DNA of 64,000 nucleotides, taken from assembly GCA_028554795.2 (NCBI GenBank), contig JAPYKE020000541.1, positions 1 to 64,000 on the forward strand. The letters are read 5' to 3'. Positions within the stretch are counted from its first letter, which is position 1, and each line of letters starts with the position of its first letter. Position numbers and translations under genes: made by a program. A model generated the notes under the pieces. It was given only the letters and a program-made list of their open reading frames with translations. It was not told the DNA's origin and did not search any database. The stretch is from Sinohyriopsis cumingii. Lineage: Eukaryota; Mollusca; Bivalvia; Unionida; Unionidae. Positions 62,459 to 64,000 of this stretch are shown here, in pieces.

Positions 62459-64000
62459 CTGGCTGCTTGCTTGGGCCACTTTTCTTTTATGGATTATTAA
62501 CGCACGGGTGAAACAAAGTATGAGGCTTGCCTAATAAAAAAGAAAGGTTATGGAAGATAGAAGGTGTGACCTAGAAAATGATTTTTTTTTTAAAAATTCC
62601 AAGCCATCATATTAACACTACTGTCCTTAATCAGGAAGTTGATATATTGTTTCTGGCAAACCAATCAAATGTATCTATCAAAGAAAGGTTTTGCTGATAT
62701 AGAACTAGGAGATATTTGCTGAAACTTAAGCTGGAATCAAGCATCAAGGAAATGGTTAAAACATCCCGAGGGTTTCTTTGGAAAATCCTAAACTTGTTTT
62801 CAGTAATAACATAAGTCTCAATTCTGCAATTTAAATAGTAGATAGTAATAGTCAACCTTTGTATTATGTGTAGCTCTCAAGAAGATCCCAATGTTATCAA
62901 AATGTAATGGGCTAAATGATTTAGAAATTTAGTGAAATTACAACCAAGACATACCTTATGGAATTTTTAAGTATCAGTTTGATAAAAACAAACATCCCCC
63001 CTCAATATTATCTTTAAATATGCCAGCTGCTTTTAAATATGTCATTTAGTTTACAATAATTTAGCAAACAATAATATTTTGAAAACGTTTCATATTCATT
63101 CATATCTTATATTCCTTGAAACTTACTGGTTTTTGTTGCCTTTCCAATCCCGACATTACGAATCTGTATTATCACTCAGATAAGCTATGGTTCAGGATTT
63201 ATTTGCTATTTACACTGCATATACAATACTTATTGGTGGTCGATAGCATGCAATATTTACTTAATCAAGGAATATGTTATGGACATCGTGCCAGGTAACA
63301 CACATTTAATCGGTGTCCCTTAAAGAGTTGATTTAATGAGTGTTCATACATACTAGCCTTTGCAAACAAAATATACACAAACAGGATTAAAACAACTCTG
63401 CTTTCTTTCAGGTGAGGATTAAAGAGTGGTGTTAAAATGTGTGCAATGAAAACATTTTTTTGCAACTTTGTGCTGCTATTTTAGGAAAATTTACTTGAAA
63501 TAGTTTTAACAATTAGTGGTGTTAACAATTATGTTAAAGACTAGTGACAACGTCCAAGATGACTCCATGTTTTCATTTGCCACAAATGAATCTCTCACCA
63601 GGATTATCAAACTATACATTATTCTCAATACACACCAAAATAGCGACAGTGAATTTAATTGTATATAAAGGTCAAACATCACGATTTTAATTAATTGAAC
63701 ATGCATAAGATCGGTACACCTGAGACACACATTTGTCTACCTATAATGCAGACATGGTATAATCCCAATTCAATCATTCGCTTTATCGTTGAACCCGCGC
63801 TACACGTTTCTATTCATTCACACGTAGTATAACGTTACCTAGATTATCCATTTGAAATGATAACTCGAACGACACGTACGTCTCCAGTTGTACAGATATC
63901 TATCACGTTATTTCAGTTTTATGCTGTATATAATAAACAGAACCACATATGTGTCCCCTGATCATGCAGATTTGTTATAACATTAACTAGGTGATCTCTG
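62459..64000. other. AT-rich spacer, copy 10 (cut by window end)
   Basis: The first half of the spacer only. It lacks the copy 7-9 marker, with T at about 63917. No gene seen. Confidence 0.7.

Larger units (their letters stand above)
1..64000. repeat. Macrosatellite-like tandem array, ~6.7-kb unit, 9.5 copies
   Basis: The same sequence recurs head to tail with starts at about 1, 6722, 13426, 20129, 26835, 33539, 40244, 46949, 53653 and 60357. Unit lengths for copies 2-9 are 6704, 6703, 6706, 6704, 6705, 6705, 6704 and 6704. All copies have the same orientation, and no inserted sequence, target-site duplication or inverted copy interrupts the series. Outside the first 3.1 kb, I count about fifteen variable sites, mostly single substitutions, one inserted T and a poly-A run of variable length. 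Both window ends fall inside the array, so its true length is unknown. The unit start used here is a convention chosen at the 5' end of the plus-strand gene remnant; no physical junction is visible. The unit size is far above a classical satellite and matches what is called a macrosatellite or an amplified segment. Confidence 0.98.
60357..64000 (+). repeat. Array unit, copy 10 (cut by window end)
   Basis: The first 3644 bp of a unit. It lacks the copy 8/9 change (A at the site matching 48868) and the copy 7-9 change (T at about 63917), and has G at 60663 like copies 2, 4 and 5. It is therefore not the product of the duplication that made copies 8 and 9. The unit continues past the window. Confidence 0.97.

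Noticed and set aside
1-64000. Ribosomal DNA, 5S, histone or small nuclear RNA gene cluster, the usual reasons for tandem repeats of this size
   Set aside because: No rRNA-like or tRNA-like sequence, no histone protein and no snRNA-like sequence is recognisable on either strand of the unit.
1-64000. CRISPR array or other prokaryotic repeat system
   Set aside because: The repeat unit is thousands of bases long, with no short repeat-spacer pattern and no cas-like genes, and the sequence is eukaryotic in character.

Overview
The window is one head-to-tail array of a roughly 6,704-bp unit. Nine copies (the first starts about 3 bases in) and 3.6 kb of a tenth are present, and the array runs off both ends of the window. 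Unit lengths are constant to within 3 bp (6703-6706 for copies 2-9). Apart from the first 3.1 kb of the window, copies differ at only about fifteen sites over roughly 60 kb. No flanking unique DNA is visible. The organism is a eukaryote of unknown group: the sequence is AT-rich and there is no bacterial gene organisation. Splice-like and polyadenylation-like signals are present, and CpG is not depleted in the gene-like parts, which argues weakly against a heavily methylated vertebrate genome. I recognise no rRNA, tRNA, histone, reverse transcriptase, integrase or transposase.

Each unit has the same layout. Numbers here are for copy 2 (6722-13425). (1) 6722-8823, plus strand: a decayed coding region of about 2.1 kb whose open stretches encode charged, helix-rich, coiled-coil-like protein; a polyadenylation signal follows 75 bp later. 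(2) 8824-11797: an AT-rich spacer of about 3 kb with no convincing gene, some weak exon-like pieces and small repeats. (3) 11798-13229, minus strand: a second gene-like region with a secretion-signal-like start, a Cys-rich part, a hydrophobic part, and a plausible 366-bp intron before its last exon; a doubled polyadenylation signal on the minus strand lies about 300 bp beyond its end. (4) About 13206-13430: a short control region between the divergent 5' ends, carrying two imperfect direct repeats of about 48 bp. Neither gene could be assigned to a family.

The interruptions in the coding regions are the same in copies 2-10, so the genes were broken before the unit was amplified, and coding function is unlikely to explain the array. 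Variants are shared by neighbouring copies in blocks that begin and end inside units: copies 3-5 share one block and copies 7-9 another. This is the trace expected from recent unequal exchange. The first 3.1 kb of the window has about 35 extra differences, mostly single-base insertions or deletions, that stop abruptly. This looks like unpolished assembly rather than biology.
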